Assembly: GCA_949318235.1 (NCBI GenBank)
Contig: OX439128.1
Coordinates: 53,445,589-53,509,588, forward strand
Origin: Ecdyonurus torrentis
Taxonomy: Eukaryota; Arthropoda; Insecta; Ephemeroptera; Heptageniidae
Length of the DNA: 64,000 nt
Direction of reading: 5' to 3'
Position numbers and translations under genes: made by a program. Of this stretch, positions 19,022 to 43,642 are shown in pieces. The stretch's first letter is position 1, and every line of letters begins with the position of its first letter. The notes under the pieces are model-generated. The model was not told the origin of the DNA. It searched no databases and worked only from the letters and a program-made list of their open reading frames with translations.

Positions 19022-19457
19022 TGAGGAAGTTTCCATAAACTTAAGACCCAGCTGTTTTGAGCACATTTTTAGAAAGAGTATAAATAGTAGATTCCATTGA
19101 AGTCAATATTTATATACCTTTATTAATTACATTTCAGCGATTCATTCACCTCTAAAAAGTGCCTACCACGCCCTCTAGAAGACCCTTGCGTTCGCTTTTG
19201 CAAATTTTAAAGCGCGAATTTCAAAATCTGTTCAAAATTAACCTTAATTTTGAAATTTACGCATTAAAATTTGCAAAAGACGAACTTACGGTTTTCTAGG
19301 GGGGCGTGGTAGGCGCTTTTTAGAGGGGAATTAATCGCTGAAATGTAATTAATAAAGGTAAATATTTGACTTCAATGGAATCTACTAATTATAATCTTTC
19401 TAAAATGTGCTCAAAATAGGGTCTTAACTTTATGAAAACTTCGTGTAGACTTCCTCA
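19022..19457. mobile_element. Foldback element M13, copy 1
   Basis: A 436-bp palindrome: TGAGGAAGTTTCCATAAACT at the left mirrored at 19425-19457; GATTCCATTGAAGTCAATAT and GCGCCTACCACGCC blocks mirrored inside. Copy 2 spans 38582-39446 and carries an M12 insertion. Confidence 0.85.
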
Positions 19458-19565
19458 CATTTATTTATGACGTAAAAATAAGTATATAACGTGATATCAT
19501 AATAATATAGTTAATGAATCCTATACTTTGAAAACGTTGCAGTTTTTTTGAATGGAAAAAGCATG

Positions 19566-19676
<111 letters not shown>

Positions 19677-19896
19677 CCAAGGTCCATATATAAGAGGTTA
19701 GATGCTCCGGGAAAAGATTTCGCCAAAGGTCGCGCAGATTAAAGTAATTCACCAAAGACGTCATATCACCACATGCAACTTTGTTCATCTTATCAGTGAC
19801 GTAGCTGGTGAACGACATCGTATTGGCTTAGAACCATAAGTACAATCCATCGCAAAAGGAAATCAAATGCCCGAGTTTTGTGCTGCGCTAAAACTC

Positions 19897-19902
19897 TTTA
19901 TT
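19897..19902 (-). terminator. Polyadenylation signal of DXO copy A
   Basis: AATAAA on the minus strand, 28 nt after the stop codon at 19930-19932. Confidence 0.65.
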
Positions 19903-19929
19903 AATGGACCTTGGAGTGTATGTAGTTGC

Positions 19930-28430
<8,501 letters not shown>

Positions 28431-28499
28431 GGCTATCGTACTGCATGCCGAGACAGAACAGTTCATCGTTAGTATTGCACTGCATATGCATTAGGTTGC

Positions 28500-29049
28500 C
28501 GATGTGAGTGAGTTGGTATAATTACATCCTATTTACTGTATAGTTACTTATGCTATTTATTATCTACTGTACACACGTACACAAATAAACATGTAGTAAT
28601 AACGCATAATAACATTTATGCATAACAGCATATAACTTATGGAGTTACTCTTATCTTTGCATAAATTATTTTAGTACCGTATGTAGCCATATAAAAACAT
28701 TTTAAATAAGTAAAATATACGTGAAGTAGCTACAGCAAAAATAAGAGTAACTCACGCTCGCGTCAAACTAGCGTGAGAGCGAGTTGTGTAGCTCTGTGAC
28801 GTACGTATGTTCTGAATGGCTTTTGCTCTCTCAGTGCGTTATCACGTGTTCCGGAGGTTTAATAACAAGAAGATCACTATTAAAAAAAAATCCATTCGTC
28901 TCTTTCTCGTCAAAATGTATCAAGTGAAGTTATCACGAACGCACTAAACTTTCTATCTGACACAGTAAAACTTATGTAGATGGAACGTTTGATATGCTTG
29001 TGATATTTTTAATTAATCCATTTTGACGCAATAGAGACGCATTGTTGAC
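28500..29049. other. Region upstream of copy A
   Basis: Probable promoter side of copy A; no promoter motif is evident. 28740-28810 (CTAGCGTGAGAGCGAGTTGT) is similar to 11930-11990, so it is a dispersed repeat. Confidence 0.35.
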
Positions 29050-29357
29050 TAACAATTATCCTCTTCAGTCCTAGTATACAATAACGGGGACATCAGATAA
29101 ATCAATAAAAAATAGAACAAAATTCGAAAAAAAATCGAAGAAGTCGAGATAAAAATATAAAAATTGGACCAGAAAACGCCCCTGAATTTACGCGATTTTT
29201 AACGTTATTTTAAGCATTCTACAGTAGGGGGTCCTTAAAACGAGAAAATATTTTTGACAAAAGAGACATATTTTTTTATTCTGAGAGCCGCGCACAAAAA
29301 CGTCGTTAAAATTAACGACACCGAAATAATTTTTAAAAAATTCGCGGACTGAAGAGG
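29050..29357. mobile_element. MITE family M14, copy 1
   Basis: Inverted ends CCTCTTCAGTCC and GGACTGAAGAGG. The interior (TTGGACCAGAAAACGCCCCT, GAGCCGC, ACGACACCGAA) recurs at 40225-40500, and part of it at 29600-29720. Confidence 0.75.
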
Positions 29358-29937
29358 ATTTACACGGACATAATTGATGAAGCTCGATAAAGGCATTTTG
29401 ATGCGGTGATGTCAGCTTTTGGTCTCTCACTGTATTTTATACAATAATTAATCAATTAACAGAGCGATTATTTGGGGGAGGCGGTGGGGTCATACCAACA
29501 AAAAAAAATGTATTTTTTATCGCGTGTTCAAATTCTTTAAATTCTAAGAAAACAAGTTACCTAGAATATTATGATTTATGAAGATTTTATTGAATATATA
29601 ATAGAAAAAAGTTGCTCAAAAATACAAAGATTGCACCAGAAATTGCCCCTGAATTGAATTTACGCGATTTTTAAACGCTATTTTGAGCATTCTAGAGTAG
29701 GTAGGGGTCCACAAAACAAGATTTTTTTTGAATAGAATTAAGTAATTCTTGATTCCTCTATGAACCTATAACTAAATATAATTATATGTACCTGATTACA
29801 ACCATTTATTAATGAAAGTTACAAATTTATAGCTTTAAATAATAAGTATAATAAGTATCCTGCAAAGTAGGCAACTTTTTCACTTCACAAGTTGAACAAG
29901 TTGCATAATCTGCAGGATAAACAAGATACTACTTACA

Positions 29938-30098
29938 AGGTAAGGACACGGTCGACTAATTTGGGCCACCGTGAAATTCAAAATAAGCGTCTAAGCCAAT
30001 CAGCACCCGAGTTGAAGGTATTTTCATCAAAATAGACCAATCACAATGCCGCTAAAATTAACATGAAACCAGTTGGCGTCGCTTTCTTGTATCTTGGG
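29938..30098. mobile_element. MITE family M15, copy 1
   Basis: CAAGGTAAGGACACGG ... GCGTCGCTTTCTTG, with AGCGTCTAAGCCAATCAG and ACCAATCACAATGCCGCTAA inside. Copy 2 at 39741-39894 lies in the 3' end of DXO copy B. Confidence 0.65.
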
Positions 30099-30289
30099 AT
30101 AAATTGTACTGGTGGCGACATCTACGCAGACGGTTCGGTTCCCCAAGCTCTTTAAAAAAGAAGGCCTTTAACCCGGGAGTTGAGAGGCAGATTGGAACGA
30201 TTGGTCACGTCCGCCTATAGTATATATGGTCACGTCCGCCTCCCACTCAATCCGAGAAAAGGAGAGCAACGTGACCCTTCAACCACGAT

Positions 30290-30600
30290 TTCATCATGAG
30301 ACGCAAAATACTACGCATACGTGTACTATTACCCTTCTGGGCTAATGCCTTGGTTATTCCCCTTTTCTCTACATCGCATTTTGTTCTCGAAATTCTGTTG
30401 CATTTAATTTTGAAAGCCATTGATTTGTACTTATATTTGTCTTATAATGGCATCACGCGCACGTGCTATTTAATCATAGATTCTCCTTTCGATCTAATGC
30501 GCGTGACCTTGCGGTGACCTCTGCCATACCAACAAACTATTTATATCAAAAACTTTTGCAACTCAATTCATGTGACCAAACTGATAGCATCAAAACAATA
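30290..30600. repeat. Dispersed repeat M21, copy 1
   Basis: CACGCGCACGTGCTATTTAA, GCGCGTGACCTTG and GGTGACCTCTGCCA recur, inverted, at 46880-47070. Ends not defined. 30600-30920 is AT-rich with nothing visible. Confidence 0.5.
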
Positions 30601-30921
30601 TAATTAATACATTTTCCTAGGTAATAATCTCTCTCCCACTCTATTTTTACTGAAACTCGATCTGTATATTATGCTCTGCTATTTATAATGATACTATTCA
30701 ATTTTTATTTAATTAAAGATTTGAAAAAATAAAATTTAATTACGCTTTCTTTACGGGCTATGCTATAACTACTTAAAAAGGCCAAAAAAATGATATTAAA
30801 AACAATAATATTTGAAAACAAAAAACATGAATGAAAATATATTGAAATTAAATTTTTTTAACAATGCGCATAACCGATCATATTAAATAAAACCAAATCA
30901 CGGTTCTGAAACACTACACGT

Positions 30922-31147
30922 TATAGACCCCTTGCACATCCTTGCGCTTTGACGCCATGTTTGTGGTGCTGATGCATTTTCCAGCATAGAGGAGGGAGAG
31001 AAACATCATTTCTACTAATTTTTCAAAAAAGAAAAAAAAAAAAAAAAAAAGAGTTTATTTGAACTGAGCAAATTTTTCTCATATTCTTCAAGCTTATTAG
31101 GAACTAGATCAAGGCTTTGATTGAGCTTTGAGGCTTTTTTTTTTTGC

Positions 31148-31190
<43 letters not shown>

Positions 31191-31267
31191 GACGTCTTTC
31201 CAATGCTGGTCTATGTATTCCTGACCAACAAAATGGCGTCTCTTAAATATGAGTGCAACCGGTCTTT
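30922..31267. mobile_element. MITE family M3 with internal A-run
   Basis: TATAGACCCCTTGCAC at the left, GTGCAACCGGTC at the right. A 40-bp A-run (31150-31189) expanded inside. Confidence 0.75.
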
Positions 31268-31329
31268 ACATTATTAATATATATTATATTATTTGTAACA
31301 TATTGTACGCAAAAAATTAATACTAACAA

Positions 31330-31862
31330 TGTAATAGGTGCAGTAATGAACACAGTAATGTAATGAACACAGGTATATTAATATACTACACAATAATACC
31401 TAATGCAGGTGCAATAGGATGGTTTCATTCATGTTAAAGTCGACGTCATAAGTGAGCACTAAATAACATGGGCCGGCGGTATATAGGAAAATGTCACATT
31501 TTGCCAGTTTAAAAATACTTCGCAATTTTTTTGGAAATCATTGATGCTGTTAACAGGTTGAATTATAGCACTTCAAGTATGCAAGAAAAATAATAATGAC
31601 CAAAAAATAGCTAAATTTTTAAAGAAAATAGCCCAAAACTACGTTTGTCCTATGCTGAGCAATGTTATTCATTGCTCAAGAAGAGCATCGAAAAGCACTC
31701 AGACTGACGTCATGCGTATACACACCCTATATGCTACAATAAAGGTGCGTGTGGCTCACTTAGATTAAGTAGTATTGTAGTTTTATAACTACTTGTTCCA
31801 AATTCAAGTGTACCTATTGCAAAATACAGGTTCATGTAAGTACCTGCCTGTCATATAGGTAT
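31330..31862. mobile_element. M11 MITE interrupted by an M4 MITE (31428-31728)
   Basis: The M11 sequence, intact at 11327-11848, is split after GCAGGTGCAATA and resumes at ATATGCTACAATAAAGG. The insert starts GGATGGTTTCATTCATG and ends ACACACCCT. Comparison with the unbroken copy gives an empty site and a short ATA-type duplication. Confidence 0.75.
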
Positions 31863-32139
31863 TAATTATTTGCCTTGTGTAACTGACTGTTAAACAGTTG
31901 GGTTAATTGAGAGGTTGTACGCCTGATTTCACCCAATATAAAAATACGTTAATTATTATTATTAATTTATACTAAAATAATTGTAGAAATTTAATAATTA
32001 TTATATGATTTAATTTTATAGTTTTTATAACTATTGCTCGTTAACAAAAAGTAAACTTAGAGATTTAATAAAATTGTAAAAGCATTCTCTGTAGTAAATA
32101 ATCATGAAATAAATGCAAAACATTAAAAACCACATCTAA

Positions 32140-32360
32140 ATAAGCTTCTTTCCTTTTTACAAAATTTCCAAAGAATGAAATAAGATAATATATACACTTT
32201 ACAAAATCGCAGCTATCTGAAGCTTCTGCTATATAAAACAGGTGTGAAATCTCTAGATAGTCGCAAATTTGTAAAGTGTAGATCGTTCATATATTTGTTT
32301 TAGAAATCTGCAAAAGTGCACCAACACTACATACCAAGCTTCATCTTGACGCGAGAAGAT
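32140..32360. mobile_element. MITE family M12, copy 1
   Basis: Inverted arms around TTTACAAAATCGCAGCTATC / GATAGTCGCAAATTTGTAAA; right end AAGCTTCATCTTGACGCGAG. Copy 2 at 39168-39378 is better preserved. Confidence 0.7.
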
Positions 32361-32569
32361 ATTGAAATTTTAATATATAAAAATAATTTTCACCTTTTCA
32401 TTGCGTTTAATGTAAATAATATCAGTAGAGCTTCAGCTTGGTGCAATATATGGCACTTATTAGATATTTGAAATAAGTTAAAATACTTATTAATGATACG
32501 GTGATATTAATTAATTAGAAGCACTGGGTATACATATGTAGTGACCTACTTAATTATACTGTGCGCATA

Positions 32570-33146
32570 ACGTTTGTCTTTTGTCTGATCGAGACCACCC
32601 ATGTAGACGCACAACAGTGACGACGTCAGTAGGTATCTAGCCTCCTATAGTCCGGAGAAACTAAGAATGCTTCAAGGTCATATGAAAATTGATCAATCGA
32701 TTATTTGTACAATACAACTTAGTACGCCATTTTAGTCGATTGTTTAAAAAGTCGATCTTACGATCATATATTGTTAGAACTTCGAGACTTTACTTGGTGA
32801 TTCCCCTCTTACTATATCGTAGTCTCGCAGCTAATATTTTTTTTTAGAGAACTTTACCTAAGAAGTGACATCCCTATGTTTTAGGCAAACCGCATAACGT
32901 AACATAATACATTATACTTTATTTCAAACAATAGCAGACAAGAACAGGCCGTTCTGATGCACCAATGCACGTACAACGAAGCCGCCAAAAAGTGTGCTTA
33001 CGTGATCTCTGATTGGTGCCTCAGAATGGCCTGTTCTGGGCTGTTATTGGTTGAAATAAAGTGATGTAAAGGCTTATACTGTATTGCATATATGCAGGTC
33101 TGCCTATAAAATATACAGGGGATGTCACTTCTCTTTTAAGGTTCTT
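32570..33146. mobile_element. Repeat M22 followed by foldback M9
   Basis: 32570-32840 shares GTCTTTTGTCTG, GTGACGACGTCA and TTGGTGATTCCCCT with 51640-51845. 32845-33146 is a foldback: AGAAGTGACATCCC..TTTTAGGC at the left and its complement at the right, inner arms CAGAACAGGCC/GGCCTGTTCTG. Confidence 0.6.
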
Positions 33147-33225
33147 TAAACTTTATTTGCAGCTTGTGCCATCTGCCAAGATAATTTAAAATAAGCTTTG
33201 CAGATCGTGCTATAGAGTTCTAAAG

Positions 33226-33535
33226 TATAGGGTCTATGCATTCATGTTAAAGTCGACGCCATGTTGGATAACTCAATAACATGGGTGACATAGGGAAAAA
33301 AATCATTTTGCCAGTTTAAAAACACTATATGCAATATTTTTGAGAGCATTGATGTTGTAAATATGTTGAATTAGTATCTCAAGTATGTGAGAAAAATAGC
33401 GATAACAAAAAATTAAACGATTTCCCAAAGAAAATTGGCTTAAATGAAGTTTGTCCTATGCTGAGCAATGTTATGCACTACTCCAGTATGGCCTCAAAGC
33501 GCAATAAATATGACGTCATCCGCATACACCCTATA
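33226..33535. mobile_element. MITE family M4, full copy
   Basis: TATAGGGTCTATGCATTCAT at the left, GACGTCATCCGCATACACCC then TATA at the right. One of the most complete copies. Confidence 0.8.
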
Positions 33536-33589
33536 CACTGGTGTATGTATAGTATATACATATACATACCTATACTTATCCAAGATACA

Positions 33590-34700
33590 CTATACAAGTA
33601 TACATCGACTTTTACGGGTAGTAAACGGCCACCAGGATTGATGTATTTTTCAACTTTACGTCGTAATATCACCACATTACGACTTTGGAAAAAAATTAAG
33701 ACCAACGACACTCTCGTGATGTGCACATATCGGACAGTAAATGTGTAAATTTTCAAATTTTTACTGCTCATGATAACTTTGCTAATAATTAATTAGTCAT
33801 AAGAAACACCGATTTGGCACTTCATTTTTTTTAATCGTGGACTTTACAGGTGAGTTATCTATAAAACCAAAAGTGACAAAAATTCCTTACTTGATGAACA
33901 GAGTAAACAAATGTTACTTGTAAATGTAACATTGTTAAAATAATTCGCAAATCACTCCTTTCCACCACCTTTGCAAATAAATGGCAAAAAGCGTAAACTT
34001 GGATTCGCTGAAGTTATAAAGATAAAAATTAGTTTCAGGGTATAGACAGTAGCCTAAGTAAAACAACTCAAATAACAAATGTGGGATATTTTTTATTTTT
34101 AGCAACGTTGCAATTTTTTTTAACCCGGGAGACCTGAATGTAGGCAACCTGCAACACACGAAATCTATAAAAAAATTCAAATCTTCTTAAAAAATCAAAA
34201 ATTCATACATTTTTTATTTGAGTTCTTTTACTTAGACTATACTGTCTACCCTGAAACTAATTTTCATCTTTATAACTTAAGCAAATCCAAGTTTACGCTT
34301 TTTGCCATTTATTTGCAAAAGGGGTGGAAAGGAGTGGTTTGCGAATTATTTTAACATTGTTACATTTACAAGTAACATTTGTTTACTCTGTTCTTCAAGT
34401 AAGGAATTTTTGTCACTATTGGTTATATAGATAACTCACCTGTAAAGTCCACGATTAAAAAAAAAATGAAGTGCCAAATCGGTGTTTCTTATGACTAATT
34501 AATTATTAGCGAAGTTATCATGAGCAGTAAAAATTTGAAACTTTACAAATTTACTGTCCGATATGTGCACATCACGAGAGTGTTGGTCTTAATTATTTTC
34601 CAAAGTCGTACTGTAGTGATATTACGACGTAAAGTTGAAAAAATACAACAATCCTGGTGGCCGTTTACTATCCGTAAAAAAAGTACAGGAGGTTTGTGTT
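33590..34700. mobile_element. 1.1-kb palindrome with about 520-bp arms
   Basis: 33605-34125 is repeated in inverse at 34160-34690 with a few percent mismatch (for example CATATCGGACAGTAAATGTG / ATTTACTGTCCGATATGTGC). The axis is near 34145 around ACCCGGGAGACC. Mirrored open frames of 70-100 codons show no family signature. Foldback-type element or inverted duplication. Confidence 0.8.
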
Positions 34701-35034
34701 CTCATAGGAGCTTAACTGGAGATATGTAATCAAGTTAAAATTATTAATTTGATGTACTGTTCTTAGATTTTGGGATTTTTCTTAGGCATTTAAATAGTTC
34801 ATACAAAGCAATATTCAACGCACAATAAAAATATATTGCTGCGTGTCAATCTTGAAAGGTTATAATATATGTCATAATTTATACTTTTTTTTTCTTTTTC
34901 ATTGGAAAAAGAAACATACATAACGTTCTTAACTACATTTTTAATATAGATTTAATATTAACATAACCTCAATCCTCAATGTATGAATATTCAGTGCCCA
35001 AAAATATAATTCACGTATCTAATAATAATTATTG

Positions 35035-35350
35035 GGCATCCGACCCTGAATCGTACGGTTCCAGGGCCCGGGGTCGCGTCCGTCACCGCTCAGGAGAGGA
35101 CCTATATAGGTGTGGGGTGGGCCTTGTCGTTTAAAACCCCTTTGCCTAGCTCTCGTTTTTGGACGTGAGGCGGCCGAGACATGGGCTTGGGAGGCCAATA
35201 ACCACCCCGCCCTTGAGTGCCTTGGTAACTATGGGCATCCGGCTCCAATGAGCTCGCGGAAAAGTGTTCCACCGCGTCCAGGAGTGGACGTCAATCCGAT
35301 GGAGGCCGTCAGGGCCAAAAGCCTAAATAGCCATCAACTCGCCTCCTAGC
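35035..35350. mobile_element. GC-rich unclassified insertion
   Basis: A 315-bp island far richer in G+C than its surroundings, starting GGGCATCCGACCCTGAATCG and holding a second GGGCATCCGGCTCC. It has an open frame of 79 codons without recognisable domains. Could be the 5' part of a retroelement; no other copy here. Confidence 0.4.
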
Positions 35351-36180
35351 AAAATAGTCACGAAATTTTGGGTAGTGACAGGGTGCGTGCATCTTGGCTT
35401 CAGTATGAGCACGTAGCACGCAATAGCCACCCAACATCATCGAGTGGGCAGTTATAAAAATAAAAATGACTCTTTGTATTGAAAAAAAAAAATTTAAATC
35501 GTAGCTTTTGTGTCTATTTTGATGCGTTATCAATAAAAATTTGGTCAGTATAAATTTTAACTATATTACGTAATTTTTGTATTATTTTTCTAAAAAATGG
35601 GCGTGGCATTAAAAAAATTCGCACCTGCGGCGGGCTAAAAGGGGGCTGCGCCCCCTTGCCCCCCAGATTATGTTCTGGATCCATATAAGAGCGTCTCACC
35701 TGGCATTGTTTTAGGACTACAACACTGATATATAAATATATATATATATATAAAGTCTAAATATACCCCTTGCACATCCTTGCGCTTTGTCGCCATGTTA
35801 GTGGTGCCTAATGCATTGTCCAGCATAGAGGAAACATTATATATCCTAATTTTTAACATAACGAGTTTATTTCATCTGAACGAAATTTTCTCATATTCTT
35901 GTAAAAATAAATAAATAAATAAAAAAGCAATCCTATTCAAACTGCATTTACAAGAACAAGTAAGTGATCTTCATTTGTTTCGTACCTCGAATCACAAACA
36001 AATAACATAAGATAATACGGATAATAAAATAAAACACTAAATTTATTGGTATAAAATGTATTTTGAGAATACAGATAAAATATTATAATTATCATTGAAA
36101 AATAATTATTGTGATACAATTTGTTTATTTAATAAAATATATTTTTACTATACTATATACTATATATATACTATACTATA
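35351..36180. other. Intergenic sequence with truncated M3
   Basis: 35763-35905 is a truncated M3 MITE. A CCCCCTTGCCCCCC-containing stretch lies at 35640-35670. The rest is AT-rich; nothing coding is recognised. Confidence 0.4.
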
Positions 36181-36680
36181 TATTATATGTTGGCAACCAT
36201 TGCCGAATTCGCTCATTGGCCGAAATAAGTGACCACGTCGCGGCGTGGCAATGCATTTTTGCCAAGATCCGAAATGCATCGTAATTTTGACCACGTTGCG
36301 GAGTGGTTTTTAACAAATGCCAAATTTTGGGCAAATACATTTTAGCCAGTTCGTGGAGTGGTTTTTGATAATTGCCACGCTGCAGCGTGATCAAAATGTT
36401 TAATAACCAGGTTACGATATTCGGTATAAGTATGAATAATATCATATATTTTTTTATTATTATAACACATCATTTTATATTATGGTTTTCAGTTAATTAA
36501 AATATTTATAAATTTATAAAAATGATTTCTTATTAAATTTGACAAAAAAAAAAAAGAAGAAATTTCTATGGTCAACATTACGATGCACAAGTGCTAAATT
36601 TCGGATCTTGGCAAAATTGCATTGCCACGCTGCGACGTGGTCACCTATTTCGGCCAATGAGCGAATTCGGCAATGGTTGC

Positions 36681-36690
<10 letters not shown>
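36181..36690. mobile_element. TIR element M16 inserted in TA repeat
   Basis: ATATGTTGGCAACCATTGCC at the left, exactly mirrored at the right. Arms are about 100 bp (CGAATTCGCTCATTGGCCGA, ACGTCGCGGCGTGG). Flanked by TA-rich DNA with a (TA)n tract at 36685-36750, which suggests a TA target. Confidence 0.85.
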
Positions 36691-36750
<60 letters not shown>

Positions 36751-36854
36751 TATATATTTTTAACTATTCAAAATTCCTACTAAAAAAAAAAAAAAAATCA
36801 TGCATTTTGTTTAAAGATTATATAGGTTCAGTGGTTACAATGGGGAACGGCTTC

Positions 36855-37131
36855 CTTTCAATGTTAGATAATGAGAAGAACTGTTCATTAACTCAACTCA
36901 CATATCATGACCCAAAGCCCTCCCGTAGCCCCGCAAACTCATGATCATCGTGCGAGACACGCAACCCTTCCCATATCTTTTACGTCGTATTACGGCTTTA
37001 CTATAGACAAAGTTTTAGTGGTTGCATATCTCGCAGAATGAGTGCATGTTTGTGCGACTACGCAAGGGTTTTGGGTCATCAATCATCATATGTGAGTCAA
37101 TGAACAGCTCATCTCATTTTTTAACATTGAA
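36855..37131. mobile_element. Foldback M17
   Basis: AATGTTAGATAATGAGAAGA...CATGACCCAAA at the left is mirrored by TTTGGGTCATCAATCATCAT...TTTTTTAACATT at the right. One copy. Confidence 0.75.
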
Positions 37132-37149
37132 TAAGCCATCTTGTAAACA

Positions 37150-38580
37150 CATAACTTAATCTTTAATATTACGACAAAGTTATTTCTATTTAATAAAAAT
37201 GTCCCTGCAACCACAGAAAACAGCTGAGCAATAACGAAAGAATATAATATGTACAATTACATGGAAAATTACGTAATATTTATGTTATCATATGGAATAC
37301 CAAAATTTTGGTTCTCTTGAATTTTTGTGTTTTAAATTATTTTATAGTGACGATAAAAAATCATTTTCTAAGATTTATACACAAAAATCGGTTTTTCTTT
37401 AATAAATATGCAGCATTGCAAATAAATTTAATTATAAAATATTTTTATGTAATTTTTAAAAATATTATTTAAAGAGACATACATAATATATTTATAAAAT
37501 TACTTAAAATTTACTTATTTAAATTTTTAAAACTTCTTTTTGAAAATGATTGAACTAATCTATTTATTATTAAAACTTAATTACTAATTAGAATCTATTT
37601 AATTAAAATCGTTTATAAGATCCTTTTTTTTTTTTTTTTTTTTTTTTAATAATCGTAAATAAAAAGCTAACGAATTTCGTGATTTTATAACCGATTCAGA
37701 TTTGAAACGATTTTCACGATTATTGTAATGATTAAAATTGCTTTATTTTGAAAACTGGTTTAATCTCATCATTAAGATTTATTGACAATTAACCTGTTTT
37801 GAAAATTTTAGCGATATTTTACTGCCTATATTATATAATTATACTGTAAATACCTATAGTTAGTATTTTACTTATGTTTATTTTTTTTTATTGTTTATAT
37901 AGATTTTTTTTTTTTTTTTTTTTACACACAAAATAAAATAAAATTGATTATTAAAAACTAAAATAATACAAATTGCTATATATTTTTGTTTATCTTTAAC
38001 TATGATGTTGGCAATCTATATTCTATAAATAGTTCAATTAAAATTATAGTCATGCTAAGTGACTACATGACTGCTTACTGGTTAATGCAGATAAAATTAC
38101 AATTACAAAAAATTTAAAAAATGCGTTTTCAAGCTATACCTACTGACAAAAACTAATTTTCGTAATTATTATTTCATATTCTAAAAAAAGATATTGTCCT
38201 GAATCATTTAATAAAAAAAAATATGCAACTTTCTAATTTTTTAGTTCATTTTGAGTATTTTTGAAAGTTGTGAAATGACGTCATAGTCGTTATTTTTTCT
38301 ATGTCCACATGCATAAATTGTCACCCGTGACGTCATTTTTTGGTTTTTAATAATAATTAAAAATATTAATAACATCACAAATTAGAAATTCACCTAGCAA
38401 TCAATTCATTTTTTTTTTTTTTTTTTAAGAACATGAATTAAAATTACACTATAAATTTTCTTGTTTAGTCTTTCCTATTTTCTAAAGCTGGATACAAAGC
38501 TGCTAAGTGCCTACAGACTACGGATAAACATGCAAAATAAACAGCACTTGCTAGAAGAAAACAAAAAATAAAATGATCCC
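37150..38580. other. AT-rich stretch without features
   Basis: About 1.4 kb of low-complexity AT-rich DNA with T-runs at 37624, 37906 and 38410. 37640-37790 and 53210-53370 share degenerate AACGATTTTnACGATT words. No coding or repeat boundary visible. Confidence 0.6.
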
Positions 38581-38581
38581 T

Positions 38582-39446
38582 AATGAGGAAGACTTATTAT
38601 TTTTTTAGGACAGTATTTGAGCACATTTTTAGAAAGAGTAGAACTATACTCGACTCAAAAAATTATCTTAGGGGATTTATGGTTTTACCGCTATCGCCAG
38701 TTTTCTCGCGTGCATATCAGGGGAGTGGGGGGTTAGTTGCCGTAAAAGATCAAACTGCAGGTAACACAGGCTTTTTGAGACAAGTGTAGTAGATTCTATT
38801 AATTAAATATTTATATGTATATATTAATTACATGGCAGTAATTAATTCATGAGTAAAAAAATGAAGCCCGCATGCCCCAAAAGTTTGTGAGGTCATTTTC
38901 CATTTTTTTTTTTTTATTTTAATTTGCACCGGAGTTTGATTGTTGTCTGCAAATTTTAACGCGTGAATTCCGAAATTGGCGTAAAATTTAAAATTCGCTA
39001 GCTAATATTTGCAGAAGATCGAGCTCCACTGCAAATTCAATCAAACGAGTAATGGAAAATGACGTCACAGGATTTTTGGGGACGTGACCTTTATTTTATA
39101 TTTCTGAATTCATTACTGCAATATTATAAATATAGTTAAATGATGACTTGAACAGAATCCATATTGATCTTCTCGCGTCAAGATGAAGCTCCTACACTTT
39201 AAAAATTTCCGAAGAATGAACGATTTACACTTTACAAATTTGCGGCTACCTGGAGCTTGCACCTAACTGTTTTATATAACAGAAGCTTCAGGTAGCCGTG
39301 ACTTTGTAAAGTGTAGATCGTTCATTCATTGGAAATTTGTACAGTGTAGAAGCTTCATCTTGACGCGGAAAGATCGATACTATATAGTTATACAATTTCT
39401 AAAAATGTGCTTAAACAGTGTTCCTAAAAGAATAAGTCTTTCTCAA
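38582..39446. mobile_element. Foldback M13, copy 2, carrying an M12 insertion
   Basis: GAGCACATTTTTAGAAAGAG at the left is mirrored by TTTCTAAAAATGTGCTTAAA at the right. Its right arm is split by a complete M12 at 39168-39378 (TCTCGCGTCAAGATGAAGCT and complement). Confidence 0.8.
39168..39378. mobile_element. MITE family M12, copy 2
   Basis: Near-perfect 95-bp arms: GCGTCAAGATGAAGCTCCTA / AGAAGCTTCATCTTGACGCG. Nested in M13. Confidence 0.85.
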
Positions 39447-39740
39447 AAATTATAGTTCAAATTATCACCACAAAAATGCAGTAAATGAAATGTGGCACCA
39501 CTATATAGTAGGGAAATAAAAGTTACTCACGTTGGTGGCGCCCTCAAATATAAAATTTCTTTGTTTATGATTGTGGTGGTCGAAATTTGAACTACAAACA
39601 ACAAGGGAACTTTTTTAAGATACGGCAAAAACATTGAAGCTCAGGAGAAAGAAAGGCTTACAGCCTCGTTTTTCCTAGCTTCTCCTTGCTTCCTGGGGTT
39701 GCTGACGTCACTTCTCCTGATTCTCCAAGACACAACATAC

Positions 39741-39894
39741 AAGATAAGGACAGGCTCGGCCAATTTGGACCACCGCAAAATTTAAAATGAGCGTCTAAGC
39801 CAATCAGAGCCCGAGTTGAAGGTCACGTGATAAAAAATAGACCAATCACAATGCCGCTAAAATTATCATGGAGCCAGTTGGTGTCGCTATCTTG
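39741..39894. mobile_element. MITE M15 inserted in the 3' end of DXO copy B
   Basis: CATACAAGATAAGGACA and CTATCTTGTATG are its ends. On both sides lies sequence that is contiguous in the last exon of copy A (TTGCTGACGTCACTTCTCCT on one side, the exon body on the other). TTCTCCTGA occurs on both sides and may be the target duplication. Confidence 0.7.
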
Positions 39895-39935
39895 TATGTA
39901 TAGTATCTTGTATTCTCCTGACTGGCAGGTGGAAC

Positions 39936-43582
<3,647 letters not shown>

Positions 43583-43642
43583 TGTTAGTTAGCGCACTGC
43601 AAGCGAGAACAAACATTTCGTATGTGCATCAGCTATTTACTA

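Noticed and set aside
33458..34729. Paired 70-100 codon frames (MSSKNLK..YTFTVRYVHITRV) as genes
   Set aside because: They are the two arms of the palindrome at 33590-34700 and differ by frameshifts; no family signature.
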